DNA of 64,000 nt, from NCBI RefSeq assembly GCF_039962255.1, contig NZ_JAMPKY010000001.1, positions 682,001 through 746,000 of the forward strand. Reading direction: 5' to 3'. A program made the position numbers and the translations under genes. Every line of letters begins with the position of its first letter. Position 1 is the first letter of the stretch. This DNA comes from Leptolyngbya subtilissima AS-A7. Its GTDB lineage: Bacteria; Cyanobacteriota; Cyanobacteriia; Phormidesmidales; Phormidesmidaceae. The notes under the pieces are model-generated. The model saw only the letters and a list, made by a program, of their open reading frames with translations, did no database searches and was not told the origin of the DNA. Positions 7,601 to 16,892 of this stretch are shown here, piece after piece.

Positions 7601-9220
7601 ATGAGCAACCCGCCTAGCCACGATCGCATCTTAATCTTTGACACCACTCTGCGGGACGGCGAGCAGTCTCCTGGGGCCACCCTCAATGTCGAAGAGAAGC
7701 TGGTGATTGCGAAACAGTTGGCGCGGCTAGGGGTTGACATCATCGAAGCCGGGTTCCCCTTTGCCAGTCCTGGCGATTTCGAGGCGGTGCAGAAGATTGC
7801 CCGAGAAGTCGGTACAGAAAACGGCCCCACCATCTGCGGCTTGGCCCGTGCCACCAAGGGCGACATTGAGCGGGCCGGAGAAGCGATTAAGCCCGCCGCA
7901 AAGGGACGCATTCACACGTTCCTCGCCACCTCCGACATCCACATGGAGTACAAGCTGCGTAAGAGCCGTGAAGAGGTGCTGGCGATCGCTCCCGAGATGG
8001 TGGCCTACGCCAAGACCTTCACCAACGATGTCGAGTTTTCGCCCGAAGACGCGGGCCGCTCTGACCCCGAGTTTTTGTACCAGGTGCTGGAGGCGGCGAT
8101 CGCCGCTGGGGCCACCACCGTCAATATCCCCGACACCGTCGGCTACCTGACGCCGAGTGAATTTGGCGACCTGATTCGCGGCATCAAAGCCAACGTGCCC
8201 AACATTGATCAAGCCGTAATCTCCGTCCACGGCCACAACGACTTGGGCCTGGCGGTGGCCAACTTTCTTGAAGCGGTGAAGGCTGGGGCGCGCCAGCTCG
8301 AATGCACTATCAACGGCATCGGCGAGCGAGCCGGCAATGCTGCTCTTGAAGAACTGGTGATGGCCATGCACGTGCGCCGCGCCTTCTACAATCCCTTCCT
8401 GGGTCGCCCCGCCGAGTCGGAGGAACCCCTGACCGCCATTGACACCCGCCAGATCTACAAGACCTCGCGCCTGGTATCGAACCTGACCGGCATGTTTGTG
8501 CAGCCCAACAAGGCGATCGTGGGGGCCAACGCCTTTGCCCACGAGTCGGGCATTCACCAGGACGGCGTGCTCAAGAACAAGCTCACCTACGAGATCATGG
8601 ATGCCACCTCCATTGGTCTCACCGACAACCAGATTGTGCTAGGCAAGCACTCGGGCCGCAACGCCTTTCGCACTCGTCTGCAAGAGCTGGGCTACGAATT
8701 AGATGACCAGGCCCTCAACCGCGCCTTTTTGCGCTTCAAAGAGCTGGCCGACAAGAAAAAAGAAATCACCGATTGGGATATTGAGTCGATCGTTAACGAC
8801 GAAAGCCGGCAGACCCCCGAGCACTTTCACCTCGACCTGGTGCAGGTTTCCTGCGGCGACAGCGCTAAGCCCACCGCCACCGTCACCATTCGCACCCCCG
8901 ATGGCCAAGAGCTTATGGATGCTGCGATCGGCACCGGCCCAGTGGATGCGGTCTACAAAGCGATCAACCGGGTGGTCGATATTCCCAACCAGCTGATCGA
9001 GTTTTCGGTGCAGTCGGTGACCGAGGGCATCGACGCGCTGGGGGAAGTGACCATTCGCATTCGCCACGGCGATCGCGTCTTCTCGGGCCACGCAGCGAAC
9101 ACGGACATTGTGGTGGCTTCGGCCCACGCCTACCTGCACGCTCTCAACCGTCTGTACACGGCGTTGCAGACTGGGCAAGCCATCCATCCTCAACGGGAAA
9201 CGGTGACGGCTTCACTGTAA
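7601..9220 (+). CDS. leuA: 2-isopropylmalate synthase
   Basis: Condenses acetyl-CoA with 2-oxoisovalerate in the first committed step of leucine synthesis. The TIM-barrel domain opens with [16 protein letters not shown] and contains the metal ligands in SVHGHNDLG and the GIGERAGNA motif. The C-terminal ~150 residues form the leucine-binding regulatory domain (QVSCGD onward). From the ATG at 7601 the protein has 539 residues, the usual length for the bacterial long form. The frame extends upstream to 7529, but those codons lack family similarity, so the ATG is chosen. A degenerate copy of the last 49 codons lies at 10678-10827. Confidence 0.97.
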   Translation: MSNPPSHDRILIFDTTLRDGEQSPGATLNVEEKLVIAKQLARLGVDIIEAGFPFASPGDFEAVQKIAREVGTENGPTICGLARATKGDIERAGEAIKPAAKGRIHTFLATSDIHMEYKLRKSREEVLAIAPEMVAYAKTFTNDVEFSPEDAGRSDPEFLYQVLEAAIAAGATTVNIPDTVGYLTPSEFGDLIRGIKANVPNIDQAVISVHGHNDLGLAVANFLEAVKAGARQLECTINGIGERAGNAALEELVMAMHVRRAFYNPFLGRPAESEEPLTAIDTRQIYKTSRLVSNLTGMFVQPNKAIVGANAFAHESGIHQDGVLKNKLTYEIMDATSIGLTDNQIVLGKHSGRNAFRTRLQELGYELDDQALNRAFLRFKELADKKKEITDWDIESIVNDESRQTPEHFHLDLVQVSCGDSAKPTATVTIRTPDGQELMDAAIGTGPVDAVYKAINRVVDIPNQLIEFSVQSVTEGIDALGEVTIRIRHGDRVFSGHAANTDIVVASAHAYLHALNRLYTALQTGQAIHPQRETVTASL

Positions 9221-9292
9221 AAACTACGGGGCAAGTTGGGGCTGATTCGCTACTAAGGGGGTTATGCCTATTCCTGTATAAAAAACAACTAA

Positions 9293-9326
9293 CAAACGAT
9301 AAATGACAATCCCCAAACAATAAATG
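9293..9326 (+). promoter_or_regulatory. Direct repeat, possible operator
   Basis: CAAACGATAAATG (9293-9305) and CAAACAATAAATG (9314-9326) are 13-bp near-identical direct repeats with a 21-bp period, which places them on the same face of the helix. They end 42 bp before the start of the next gene. This spacing is typical of sites for dimeric response regulators or other activators. No regulator can be named. Confidence 0.4.
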
Positions 9327-9367
9327 TAAGATCCAGTCTGAGAACCAGTTTGGGATGGATGATAGTT

Positions 9368-10087
9368 ATGCGATTACCCATTGGCAAGCTAATCGTCAGC
9401 CTTGGCGCTATCCTGGCATTTGGAACGCTACCAGCCCAAGCACAAGTTTCAGAACGTCAAGTTGCAGCTTTGGTCGAGGCGCTTCGTCAAGCAGCCCCTC
9501 AAACAGGACGTGCCGATGACGGGCTCTATAGTGACTGGCAGATTATGCCAGGGAACATCCCCCGGTGGTCAAAGTCATGCATTGGTCGAGAGCTGTCGCC
9601 GGCTGAGTTTGAGGCTAGCCCAGACGTTGCCCGTTCGGTTGTGACCTGTGTGATGCGAGATGTGCTGGCAGAGGAGTATGGTGCTAGCGGTAACAATGAA
9701 ATGCTAGCGGTGCGGCGATCCGCTGCCTGGTGGATGCGGGGTGACCCATCTCAGTACAACAGTTCTGAAATCGCAGAGTACGTTCAGAAGGTCGTGACGG
9801 CCTATGAGGGGCAGCAAGGGACAGCGGCAGCGACAGCGGCGCCTCAATCCTCTCCGCCTTCGGCACAACGACCGCCCCAGTCATCCGAGTTTGATCGCTA
9901 TATGGCGGCAGGATATGAAGCCACAGAGCAACGCGATTATGAAACCGCGCTGCTCTATTTTCAACGGGCCTTAGATGAACGTCCTAATAATTCCTTTGCC
10001 CAGCAAGCCATCCAAAATGTTGAGAAGTATCGCACGGGCACTTCTGAAAATCCGTCTGGTAGTCAACCTGAGCCTAACCCCCAGTAA
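9368..10087 (+). CDS. Exported protein with C-terminal TPR-like repeat
   Basis: Starts with a clear Sec signal peptide (MRLPIGKLIVSLGAILAFGT, cleavage near AQA). The middle domain (about residues 25-150) holds two Cys residues in WSKSCIGRELSP and VVTCVMRDVL that could form a disulfide in the periplasm. A Pro/Ala/Ser-rich linker follows, then one TPR-like unit (AAGYEATEQRDYETALLYFQ). I do not recognise the middle domain. The start is taken at the ATG at 9368, since it gives a normal signal peptide with GGAT a few bases upstream; an ATG at 9359 is also in frame. The next exported protein starts 3 bp after the stop, so the two form an operon. Confidence 0.7.
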   Translation: MRLPIGKLIVSLGAILAFGTLPAQAQVSERQVAALVEALRQAAPQTGRADDGLYSDWQIMPGNIPRWSKSCIGRELSPAEFEASPDVARSVVTCVMRDVLAEEYGASGNNEMLAVRRSAAWWMRGDPSQYNSSEIAEYVQKVVTAYEGQQGTAAATAAPQSSPPSAQRPPQSSEFDRYMAAGYEATEQRDYETALLYFQRALDERPNNSFAQQAIQNVEKYRTGTSENPSGSQPEPNPQ

Positions 10088-10090
10088 CCT

Positions 10091-10540
10091 ATGAAAATTT
10101 TGCTTGTTGGTTTGGCCGCGATCATTTCTGCTGTCGGTGCCTCTGGTGCGCTGGCTCAGTCTAGTTCAGTAGACTGGGTTGAGGTGACGCAAAATGCTGT
10201 GGGCGATCGCTTCCTGGTAGAGCGTAACTCCATTCAATTAAGGGATGGAGCTGTTTGGTACTGGGAACATCGCGACTTCCCTGAACCGAACAACGCCTTT
10301 GTCGGCGTTGAGCTGGAGCAACCCGTTCATAGTGTCATGCTGTATCGCTCTGCCGATTGTGCAGGCAGTGTTTCTCGGATTAGGCAAATCATTGCTCGTG
10401 ACAAGGATGGGCAGGTGATTCAGCGCATCAACTATGGGGATGCTGGTCAGTTGACGCAACCTCAGGCAGGCAGTAGCGCAGCAGCCGTCTTGCGCTTTGT
10501 CTGTGACCAACCCCAGGCAGCACCACCTGCAGCCTCATGA
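10091..10540 (+). CDS. Small exported protein, surface-adhesin-E-like
   Basis: A 149-residue protein with an N-terminal signal peptide (cleavage near ALA-QS). The mature part has the pattern DWVEVTQNAVGDRFLVERN, then a Trp/Tyr-rich strand and Cys residues near 95 and 139. This resembles the short periplasmic domain called surface-adhesin protein E in several bacteria and common in cyanobacteria. It is probably a small beta-rich envelope protein of unknown role. It lies 3 bp downstream of the TPR-like exported protein and is likely cotranscribed. Confidence 0.6.
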   Translation: MKILLVGLAAIISAVGASGALAQSSSVDWVEVTQNAVGDRFLVERNSIQLRDGAVWYWEHRDFPEPNNAFVGVELEQPVHSVMLYRSADCAGSVSRIRQIIARDKDGQVIQRINYGDAGQLTQPQAGSSAAAVLRFVCDQPQAAPPAAS

Positions 10541-10677
10541 TGGCGCTATAGTGCAGCCTAAGATGAAAGAACTTTGACTTAATAAATGCTCAAGTTCTTC
10601 ATATACCTGGAGATTGTGCGATCGCAGATTCCAACAAACCTACATCTCGGATACCTAAGGTGCCCGCAGTGAGTACT

Positions 10678-10827
10678 CTCCGGGTGTTTTCGGGTCACGC
10701 GGCAAATACCGATATTGTGGTGGCCTTGGCCCACGCTTATCTGCACGCCCTCAACCGGCTGCACACGGTGTTGCAGACCGGGCAAGCCGTCCATCTTCAG
10801 CGAGAAATGGTGACGGCTGCGCTGTAA
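10678..10827 (+). pseudogene. Duplicated 3' end of leuA
   Basis: The frame ending at the TAA at 10825-10827 reads [20 protein letters not shown] and continues to the C-terminus, matching the last ~49 residues of the leuA at 7601-9220 with few substitutions. Both the coding DNA and the bases after the stop are alike, but DNA divergence is substantial. No start or upstream leuA sequence is present. It is a remnant of a second leuA or of a partial duplication. Confidence 0.85.
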
Positions 10828-11124
10828 AAGCCGCAGGAAAAATGGGAGCTGTTGTGAGAGGTTTCTAATGGCACTGTTTCAGCCTCCCACCCTCAATTTT
10901 GACAGGGCAGAGCGACGGTCATGAAGTCTACGACTAGGCTGCTCAAACGTCCCTAAGGTTTGGCTCTTTGAGAATCGGGACTGCGTAATTTGGGTGTGAT
11001 AACGTTCTCAGTCAGCGGTTGCAAGTAATCTTTGGGTCCCACCAGCCTCTCCCAACAATCTGCTGCACTGGGGTTGTTATGCCGCAGCAACCGTCGTTTC
11101 CAACTGCAACGTCCAATCTACCAG

Positions 11125-11342
11125 TTAGTGATGGGCTTCCATATATGCTCGTAGCAATTGATTGGTCTATGTTTGATAGCCCCGCCCTTGAGACTTAAAC
11201 CATTCCAATACATCGCTGTCAATGCGGAGTGTCACTTGAGCCTTGGCTTTTGTAGCAGGTAAACCCGCCGCGCTGCTGCCTTGGCAAACATGTCTGGCGC
11301 AATCTCTCCCCAATCTGACGGGTCAATATCTTGATCGCTCAT
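11125..11342 (-). pseudogene. BrnA-type antitoxin, broken
   Basis: The ATG at 11342 starts MSDQDIDPSDWGEIAPDMF, the usual BrnA beginning. After about 30 codons the frame shifts, and the remaining ribbon-helix-helix part is read in another frame as KAQVTLRIDSDVLEWFKSQG and then GYQT, a TAG stop, and NQLLRAYMEAHH. One frameshift and one stop therefore disable it. In intact modules BrnA binds DNA and neutralises BrnT. Confidence 0.8.
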
Positions 11343-11361
11343 TGCATCTAATCGTTGCCAA

Positions 11362-11480
11362 TCAGTTTAAGAGTTGCTCGAAATAGGTCCGTTGTTCATA
11401 TTTCGGTGCTTTTCTTGTAGAAGTAATACGGGTGCAATCCTCACGTTCTGTATGAACAACGGCAACGACTCGCCCTTGGC
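11362..11480 (-). pseudogene. BrnT-type toxin, C-terminal remnant
   Basis: Directly upstream of the antitoxin remnant on the same strand, the frame ending at 11362 reads GRVVAVVHTEREDCTRITST and then RKAPKYEQRTYFEQLL, matching the C-terminal third of BrnT ribonuclease toxins (VHTERExxxRIIxARKAxxxE). The N-terminal two thirds are missing or unrecognisable. The order toxin-antitoxin is as in known brnTA operons. Confidence 0.75.
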
Positions 11481-11630
11481 AAGCGAGCCAGAAGAAAGAG
11501 GGGAGTGAGCGATTTCTACGCTAGATGCATAGTGCTAAGTCTATGGCAAATTAGCGAAGGATTGATAGGAAACGAGTCTCACAGTTGCGTAAAATGTTCC
11601 TAACCCAATGGATAGGTATTTATTCTCATT

Positions 11631-13331
11631 ATGATGGAACAGTTCCCCTGGCTGACCGTGATCGTGCTATTGCCGTTGGTAGCCGCGTTATTCATTCCTT
11701 TGATACCTGATAAAAGCGGCAAGACGGTCCGCTGGTATGCCTTGGGGGTTGGCACGGCTGATTTTGCACTAATGTTCTACACCTTTTGGCGGCATTACGA
11801 TGCGAGCCAGGCGACCTTCCAACTGGCGGAAAAGGTGGTTTGGTTACCGCAGTTGGGCTTGAGTTGGGCGCTATCGGTGGATGGTATTTCGGCTTCGCTA
11901 GTCCTGTTGGCGGGCTTTGTGACGACGCTTTCGATGTTTGCCGCCTGGCAGGTAGATCGGCGATCGCGCCTGTTCTATACATTGATGTTGATTCTGTATG
12001 CTGCCCAGTTGGGGGTATTTCTGGCCCAAGATCTGATTCTGTTCTTCATCATGTGGGAAGTGGAACTGGTGCCAGTCTATTTGCTGGTATGCATTTGGGG
12101 CGGGCAAAATCGGGACTATGCAGCGACGAAGTTCTTGATGTATACGGCCCTGGCTTCGATCTTCATTTTGGTGGCAGCCCTAGGAATGGGATTCTATGGC
12201 GATACGCTCACCTTTGATATGGCTGAACTAGGGAGAAAGCAGTTTCCTTTAGGACTGGAATTGTTTTTGTACGCTGGACTGCTAGTATCCTTTGGGGTCA
12301 AATTGGCAATTTTCCCCTTTCATACTTGGCTACCGGACACCCACGGCGAAGCTTCTTCTCCTGTATCCATGATTTTGGCAGGAGTATTACTGAAAATGGG
12401 GGGGTATGGGCTGATCCGGTTGAACTTGGAACTATTACCCCATGCCCATGTGTATTTTGCGCCGACGTTGGTGATTTTAGGGGTAGTCAACATTGTCTAT
12501 GGGGCGCTAAACTCCTTTGCACAGACCAATATGAAGCGGCGGTTGGCCTATTCCTCAATTTCTCACATGGGGTTTGTCCTGCTAGGGATTGCTTCCTACA
12601 CTGATTTGGGTGTGAGTGGGGCGATGCTGCAAATGTTGTCCCACGGGCTGATTGCGTCGGTGTTATTTTTCTTGGCAGGCGTTACCTACGATCGCTCCCG
12701 CACGATGATGATGAATCAGTTGGGTGGGTTGGGGCAGGCCATGCCCACCGTGTTTGCTCTGTTCACCATGGGGACACTGGCATCCTTAGCTTTGCCTGGA
12801 ATGAGTGGGTTTGCCGGAGAGCTGGAGGTCTTGGTCGGCTTGGCCACATCGGACATCTATGGTCCGGCCTTTCGCTCGGTAGCCCTTTTTCTGGCAGCAG
12901 TAGGGCTGATTCTGACACCGATCTACCTGCTGTCGATGGTGCGGCAGGTGTTTCATGGGGCCAGTGCTGATCAAATGTGTGACCTGGTGCCTGCCTGTGA
13001 TCTGGATGACCTAGATTTGAAGGCTCAGGGTAACCAAGAGGCAAACTGTTTTGGCACGGACTGTATCTTGCCAGAGGAGGCAGAGTTTAGGGATGCCAGT
13101 TCTCGGGAGATTTTTATTGCGGCTTGTTTTCTGGGGCTGATTATTGCGATCGGGTGTTATCCCAAGGTGGCGACCCAGATGTATGACGTAAAATCGATGG
13201 CGGTCAATTCCCAGGTGCTGACGGCGTATCATGAGACCTATCCAGATACGCTGCAGCGTTTGGCGCAGGGGCGATGGAGTTCGGCGATCTCAGCCGCTCA
13301 ATCTGCGGATGTCTTGGGTGTTGTCAAATAA
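11631..13331 (+). CDS. ndhD: NADH/plastoquinone oxidoreductase subunit 4 (NdhD2-like)
   Basis: A proton-pumping membrane subunit of the thylakoid NDH-1 complex, used in respiration and cyclic electron flow. It has about 14 hydrophobic segments, with signature stretches [15 protein letters not shown] near residue 140, [19 protein letters not shown] near 235 and [11 protein letters not shown]. The 566-residue length fits cyanobacterial NdhD. A loop between the last two helices carries four Cys (450, 456, 473, 478) in CX5C and CFGTDC patterns; I associate the CFGTDC loop with the NdhD2 type, from memory. It stands alone, not beside ndhF, so it is probably an accessory paralog under separate control. 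Two ATG codons (11631, 11634) are possible starts. Confidence 0.93.
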   Translation: MMEQFPWLTVIVLLPLVAALFIPLIPDKSGKTVRWYALGVGTADFALMFYTFWRHYDASQATFQLAEKVVWLPQLGLSWALSVDGISASLVLLAGFVTTLSMFAAWQVDRRSRLFYTLMLILYAAQLGVFLAQDLILFFIMWEVELVPVYLLVCIWGGQNRDYAATKFLMYTALASIFILVAALGMGFYGDTLTFDMAELGRKQFPLGLELFLYAGLLVSFGVKLAIFPFHTWLPDTHGEASSPVSMILAGVLLKMGGYGLIRLNLELLPHAHVYFAPTLVILGVVNIVYGALNSFAQTNMKRRLAYSSISHMGFVLLGIASYTDLGVSGAMLQMLSHGLIASVLFFLAGVTYDRSRTMMMNQLGGLGQAMPTVFALFTMGTLASLALPGMSGFAGELEVLVGLATSDIYGPAFRSVALFLAAVGLILTPIYLLSMVRQVFHGASADQMCDLVPACDLDDLDLKAQGNQEANCFGTDCILPEEAEFRDASSREIFIAACFLGLIIAIGCYPKVATQMYDVKSMAVNSQVLTAYHETYPDTLQRLAQGRWSSAISAAQSADVLGVVK

Positions 13332-13627
13332 TCGACGCCCGTCAATCACGCTAGTCAGGGTTAGCCCAGCGCATTGAGAAAGAGCTGGGCGCCAGGGCCA
13401 AGTACGCCGGTCTAGACACCTTCAAGCGCAAAGCACTGGTGTAGGTTCTGACATTAAGGGAGCACACAGTGGAGCGCCCCCTTAATCGACATCAGCGATT
13501 GAGTATCATAACGTTCCGTTTAACCCGCCGCAGATAGCTTGAACACTTCATCGATCAACCCTCAACGGTCGGGTTCAAACGGGTTATTAGCTGCAACCGC
13601 AATTTGCAGCAGTTACTTTTGTGTGCC
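13332..13627. other. Spacer between ndhD and the carbonic anhydrase gene
   Basis: This holds no intact gene. A 29-codon open stretch (13355-13444, plus strand) ends QRIEKELGARAKYAGLDTF and then KRKALV and stop, which looks like the tail of a lost protein that I cannot assign. An ATTAAGGG/CCCTTAAT inverted pair around 13453-13490 could be a weak terminator for ndhD. Confidence 0.4.
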
Positions 13628-14398
13628 TTAGTCGACTAAACTGATTTCGCCTGTATTCAGGTCATAGTAGGCGCCTACAATTTTGAGTTTACCTTCTTGT
13701 AGGGCCGAAGCAATTACAGAAGAGTTTTGTAGTCGCTGTACTTGCAAGCTCACATTTGACTTGATTGCGTTTGTGAGGCGATCGCCCGATTTTCCCTCCG
13801 AGGCTTGAACGGCTGGTCGAATTGCAAATACCAGTGATTCAATGACACCTGGTAATTCTCCCCCTTCCAGAGCCGCTGCCACGGCACCACATCGCTCGTG
13901 TCCTAGAACTACTAGTAGGGGGGTTCCCAAGACACCAACCGCATACTCTTCACTAGCAATATCTTCAGTGATAGCAATATTACCAGCAACACGAACGACA
14001 AAGAGATCGCCAATTCCCTGATCAAAAACAATCTCTGGCACGACTCGTGAGTCTGCACAACTCAAAATAGCGGCAAAGGGTGCTTGTCCTGACGCAACTT
14101 CAGCTAGACGGGCAGCATCTTGATTGGGGTTGAGCCGCTTGCTTTCGACAAATCGCTGGTTTCCTTCCATCAGTTTCGCCAGCGCCTGATCAGGAGTCAA
14201 AGCACTATGGGAATGGGCACTTCCAGGATCGGCCTTAGGGGCTTGGGCTTGCTTAGTACGGGATGACCGATGTTCGACAGCTTGGGCTAATGCGCCCGTT
14301 CCTAACCAGGCTGTTACCGAACCTGTGCCAACCAGCCCTGCACCAAATTGAAGAAGGTTTCTTCTCGAAAACCTTTGTTGATCCGAGGATTTTCTCAT
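13628..14398 (-). CDS. Beta-class carbonic anhydrase with Tat signal peptide
   Basis: Catalyses CO2/bicarbonate interconversion. From the ATG at 14398 the protein starts MRKSSDQQRFSRRNLLQFGA, with the SRRNLL twin-arginine motif followed by a hydrophobic stretch ending ALA, so it is exported folded to the periplasm or lumen. The zinc-site residues are all present: Cys and Asp-Arg in SCADSR (114, 116, 118), and His167 and Cys170 in GHERCG. It is close to the exported cyanobacterial beta-CA group often called EcaB. The frame continues 12 codons upstream to 14434, but the ATG at 14398 gives the standard Tat layout. Confidence 0.9.
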   Translation of the reverse strand: MRKSSDQQRFSRRNLLQFGAGLVGTGSVTAWLGTGALAQAVEHRSSRTKQAQAPKADPGSAHSHSALTPDQALAKLMEGNQRFVESKRLNPNQDAARLAEVASGQAPFAAILSCADSRVVPEIVFDQGIGDLFVVRVAGNIAITEDIASEEYAVGVLGTPLLVVLGHERCGAVAAALEGGELPGVIESLVFAIRPAVQASEGKSGDRLTNAIKSNVSLQVQRLQNSSVIASALQEGKLKIVGAYYDLNTGEISLVD

Positions 14399-14867
14399 AA
14401 TTGTGTCTTGAACAACGAAAGCATTTTTGGACAAGCAAAAATGGGTTAAAGCCCACTCCTAAATTGAATCTTCTATGTACAGGTGACACAAAAATTGCTG
14501 TTGAAGCAAATCTTTAAACTCAAACGCTTGCTCTGATGAGACAGGTGGGTCAACTATGTATTAAACGCTAGGTTTTGTATAGATAAGCCCCTAGCTCGGG
14601 GGCTTTATCTATTACTTTTGATGTCTAACTCTCTGGTGGAGGAGTATTGTTTGTCAATTATGATGGATATTTATTCTGAATAGGTGCTTATTCGGGTAAC
14701 TTCTGATCTTGCAACCTATAAAGTTCGCATGGGTAAGTAAAGTGCTGTTACACGGTCAGCGGAGAGCGATCGCACCCATTACCCCTTCAGCAGTCGGTAT
14801 CCGTAGGTTGAGATCTGAAGCTACCCTAACCCTTCACCTATTCCGGCGACACAGCCACCAAGCAACA
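14399..14867. other. Intergenic region between carbonic anhydrase and the stressosome operon
   Basis: About 470 bp that must hold the carbonic anhydrase promoter and the 3' end of the six-gene operon. Apart from the hairpin at 14579-14612 I see no gene. Confidence 0.5.
14579..14612. terminator. Hairpin, possible terminator
   Basis: ATAGATAAGCCCC pairs with GGGGCTTTATCTAT, with one bulged T, around a short loop. It is nearly symmetrical, so it could act on either strand. It lies downstream of the operon ending at 14868 and upstream of the carbonic anhydrase. A T-run is weak on both sides. Confidence 0.45.
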
Positions 14868-16886
14868 TTAACCCTCTTTCTGCACTAGCGTCCAAATCGT
14901 TTTCAGCAGTGTTTCTGGCTCAATTGGTTTAGTAATGTGCTGCTGAAATCCGGCTGCTAATACTTTTTGCTGATTGCTTTCTCCAGCATAGGCAGTAATG
15001 GCGATCGCCAAAATATTTCTGCTCTGAGCGGACGATTGTTCCCTGATATGGCGAATCAATCCGTAACCATCCATATCGGGCATCCCAATATCACTGATGA
15101 GCAGATCAAACTCTGCTTGCTGCAGCTGACTTAATGCTTCATGGGCCGTCCCTACCTGGGTAACCGTTGCACCCTGCTGTTCTAACAAAAAACTAACTAG
15201 CTCTCGAGAATCTCTTTCATCATCAACAAAAAGCACTCGCAATCCATTGAGATGTAACTCTGAACGATTGTGAGACAACGATTGATCTGAGTCGAGTTTG
15301 GAGGCAGCAATAATGGGAAGTCTCACAATAAAGGTTGAGCCTTGCCCTTCTCCTAAACTCGCAGCTTGAACGGTTCCGCCGTGCAGTTCAACCAAGTGGC
15401 TGACGATCGCCAACCCTAGCCCCAAACCCCCAAAACTGCGAGTCGTTGTGCTGTCGGCTTGCCGGAAATAGTCAAAGACATAGGGCAAAAAGCTAGCAGT
15501 AATGCCTTTACCAGTATCGCTAACCGTGATTTGAGCATAGGTAACGGGGCGGTGGGGAGGTGTGACATGTTCTTCAACTGCTTCAATTTGCTCTAACCGC
15601 ACCTGCACGTTTCCACCCTGGGGCGTGAATTTAACGGCATTGGAGATTAGATTCCAAATGACCTGCTGTAGGCGACCAGAATCGCCTAGAACTTGCCCAA
15701 CATTGGGTTCAAAGGTTGTCTCGATTTGAATGGATTTTGCTTCAGCCGCGAGTTGCACGGTCTCAAGGGCAGATTTGATCGTGAACGGTAAATCTACTGG
15801 AACTGTGTTTAAGCTCAGCTTGCCCTGAAGGATACGAGAAACATCAAGCAAATCTTCAATTAGTTGCGCTTGTAATCTAGCGTTGCGTTCAATCGTTTCC
15901 AATGCGTACTGCGTTTTTGCCGCATCTTGCTGTTTTGTTTGCAGTATTTTTGCCCAGCCGAGGATAGGGTTTAAGGGCGATCGCAACTCGTGAGATAAGA
16001 CCGCCAAAAATTCGTCCTTGATGCGATTGGCCTGTCGCAGTTGATCCGCTTGCTCACGAGTCGTTTCATAGAGTGCATCTAGGCGTAGATTGCGCTCTTG
16101 CAGAATAATTTCTGCCTGCTTGCGTTCATCCTCAATCTGCTTGCGATTTGTGATGTCTACCAAAGTCAGTACGGCACCGGTGAAGGTGCCAAATTCATTT
16201 AGCACCGGGTCCATTGTTTTGGCAAACCAGCGTTTTTGACTTTGCAGTTCTAATATTTGACGCTGGTGTGTTTCTTTAGCGCGGTAAAAGCAGGTGCCGT
16301 CCCCTACTCCCAAGGTGTCATTCATCAACTCGTAATGAATCTTCCCTAAAATATCTTCGGCAGGCTTACCTAAAAGCCGCATCACGGCTTGGTTACAGCG
16401 CAAGATTTCACCCCGCTGATCGAGCAGGCAAACACTGTCGTTAATGGCATCAAAGGTGGTTTGCCACTCCCGCGCTGAAATTAGCGCTAACTCCTCTGCC
16501 TGTCGAATTCGGAAGAGCGATCGCACCGTCGCCAGGAGTTCAATCGGCTCAACCGGCTGGGCCAGATAACCATCAGCACCGCTGTCTAACCCTTCTGCTT
16601 TGTCTTGACTTTTAACAAAGCTGGCTGAGAGGTGCAGCACCGGAATAAAGCGAGTTAGCGGGTCGGCTTTGATCTGGCGACAGACTTCAAAGCCGTTTAG
16701 GTCGGGCAATTTTACGTCTAGAATGATCAGCGCTGGTTGATGTAAGCCGATCGCCTCTAACCCTGCGAATCCCGTCGCCGCTTCTACGACGGCGAACCCT
16801 GCATTCTGCAAAATTCGCCTCACGATGTAGCGATTGGCTTCGTTGTCGTCAATGTGCAGAATGGTTTCGCTGGGTACAAACATCAC
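14868..16886 (-). CDS. Hybrid sensor histidine kinase: REC-PAS-HisKA-HATPase-REC
   Basis: The last gene of the stressosome operon. Domains in order: receiver 1 (about 8-125, phospho-Asp57 in LIILDVKLPD), PAS (about 138-250), a coiled coil with repeated Gln/Glu, HisKA (His299 in VLSHELRSPLNP), HATPase with the N box NLISNAVKFTP and G boxes DTGKGI and FGGLGLGLAI, and receiver 2 (about 550-672, DLLISDIGMPDMDGYG). It has no membrane segment, so it acts in the cytoplasm and could both receive and pass phosphoryl groups. It starts 6 bp after the preceding kinase gene, so it is almost surely cotranscribed. No DNA-binding output domain is present. Confidence 0.93.
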   Translation of the reverse strand: MMFVPSETILHIDDNEANRYIVRRILQNAGFAVVEAATGFAGLEAIGLHQPALIILDVKLPDLNGFEVCRQIKADPLTRFIPVLHLSASFVKSQDKAEGLDSGADGYLAQPVEPIELLATVRSLFRIRQAEELALISAREWQTTFDAINDSVCLLDQRGEILRCNQAVMRLLGKPAEDILGKIHYELMNDTLGVGDGTCFYRAKETHQRQILELQSQKRWFAKTMDPVLNEFGTFTGAVLTLVDITNRKQIEDERKQAEIILQERNLRLDALYETTREQADQLRQANRIKDEFLAVLSHELRSPLNPILGWAKILQTKQQDAAKTQYALETIERNARLQAQLIEDLLDVSRILQGKLSLNTVPVDLPFTIKSALETVQLAAEAKSIQIETTFEPNVGQVLGDSGRLQQVIWNLISNAVKFTPQGGNVQVRLEQIEAVEEHVTPPHRPVTYAQITVSDTGKGITASFLPYVFDYFRQADSTTTRSFGGLGLGLAIVSHLVELHGGTVQAASLGEGQGSTFIVRLPIIAASKLDSDQSLSHNRSELHLNGLRVLFVDDERDSRELVSFLLEQQGATVTQVGTAHEALSQLQQAEFDLLISDIGMPDMDGYGLIRHIREQSSAQSRNILAIAITAYAGESNQQKVLAAGFQQHITKPIEPETLLKTIWTLVQKEG

Positions 16887-16892
16887 GCATCC

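Larger units (their letters stand above)
10828..11630. other. Scrap region between the leuA remnant and ndhD
   Basis: About 800 bp without an intact gene. It holds the decayed BrnTA pair (11125-11480, minus strand). It also holds a short minus-strand open stretch ending at 10953 that reads WERLVGPKDYLQPLTENVI, which I cannot assign. The region looks like an accumulation of gene fragments left by past insertion and deletion. Confidence 0.6.

Noticed and set aside
7727-8557. A 276-codon frame antisense to leuA
   Set aside because: High GC at third codon positions opens the antisense frame; the His/Gly/Val-rich product resembles no protein, and leuA is certain.
13560-13600. A GGTTCAAAC stretch that resembles a tRNA T-loop
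   Set aside because: The flanking bases do not pair as a T-stem, and no acceptor, D or anticodon stems could be built around it.
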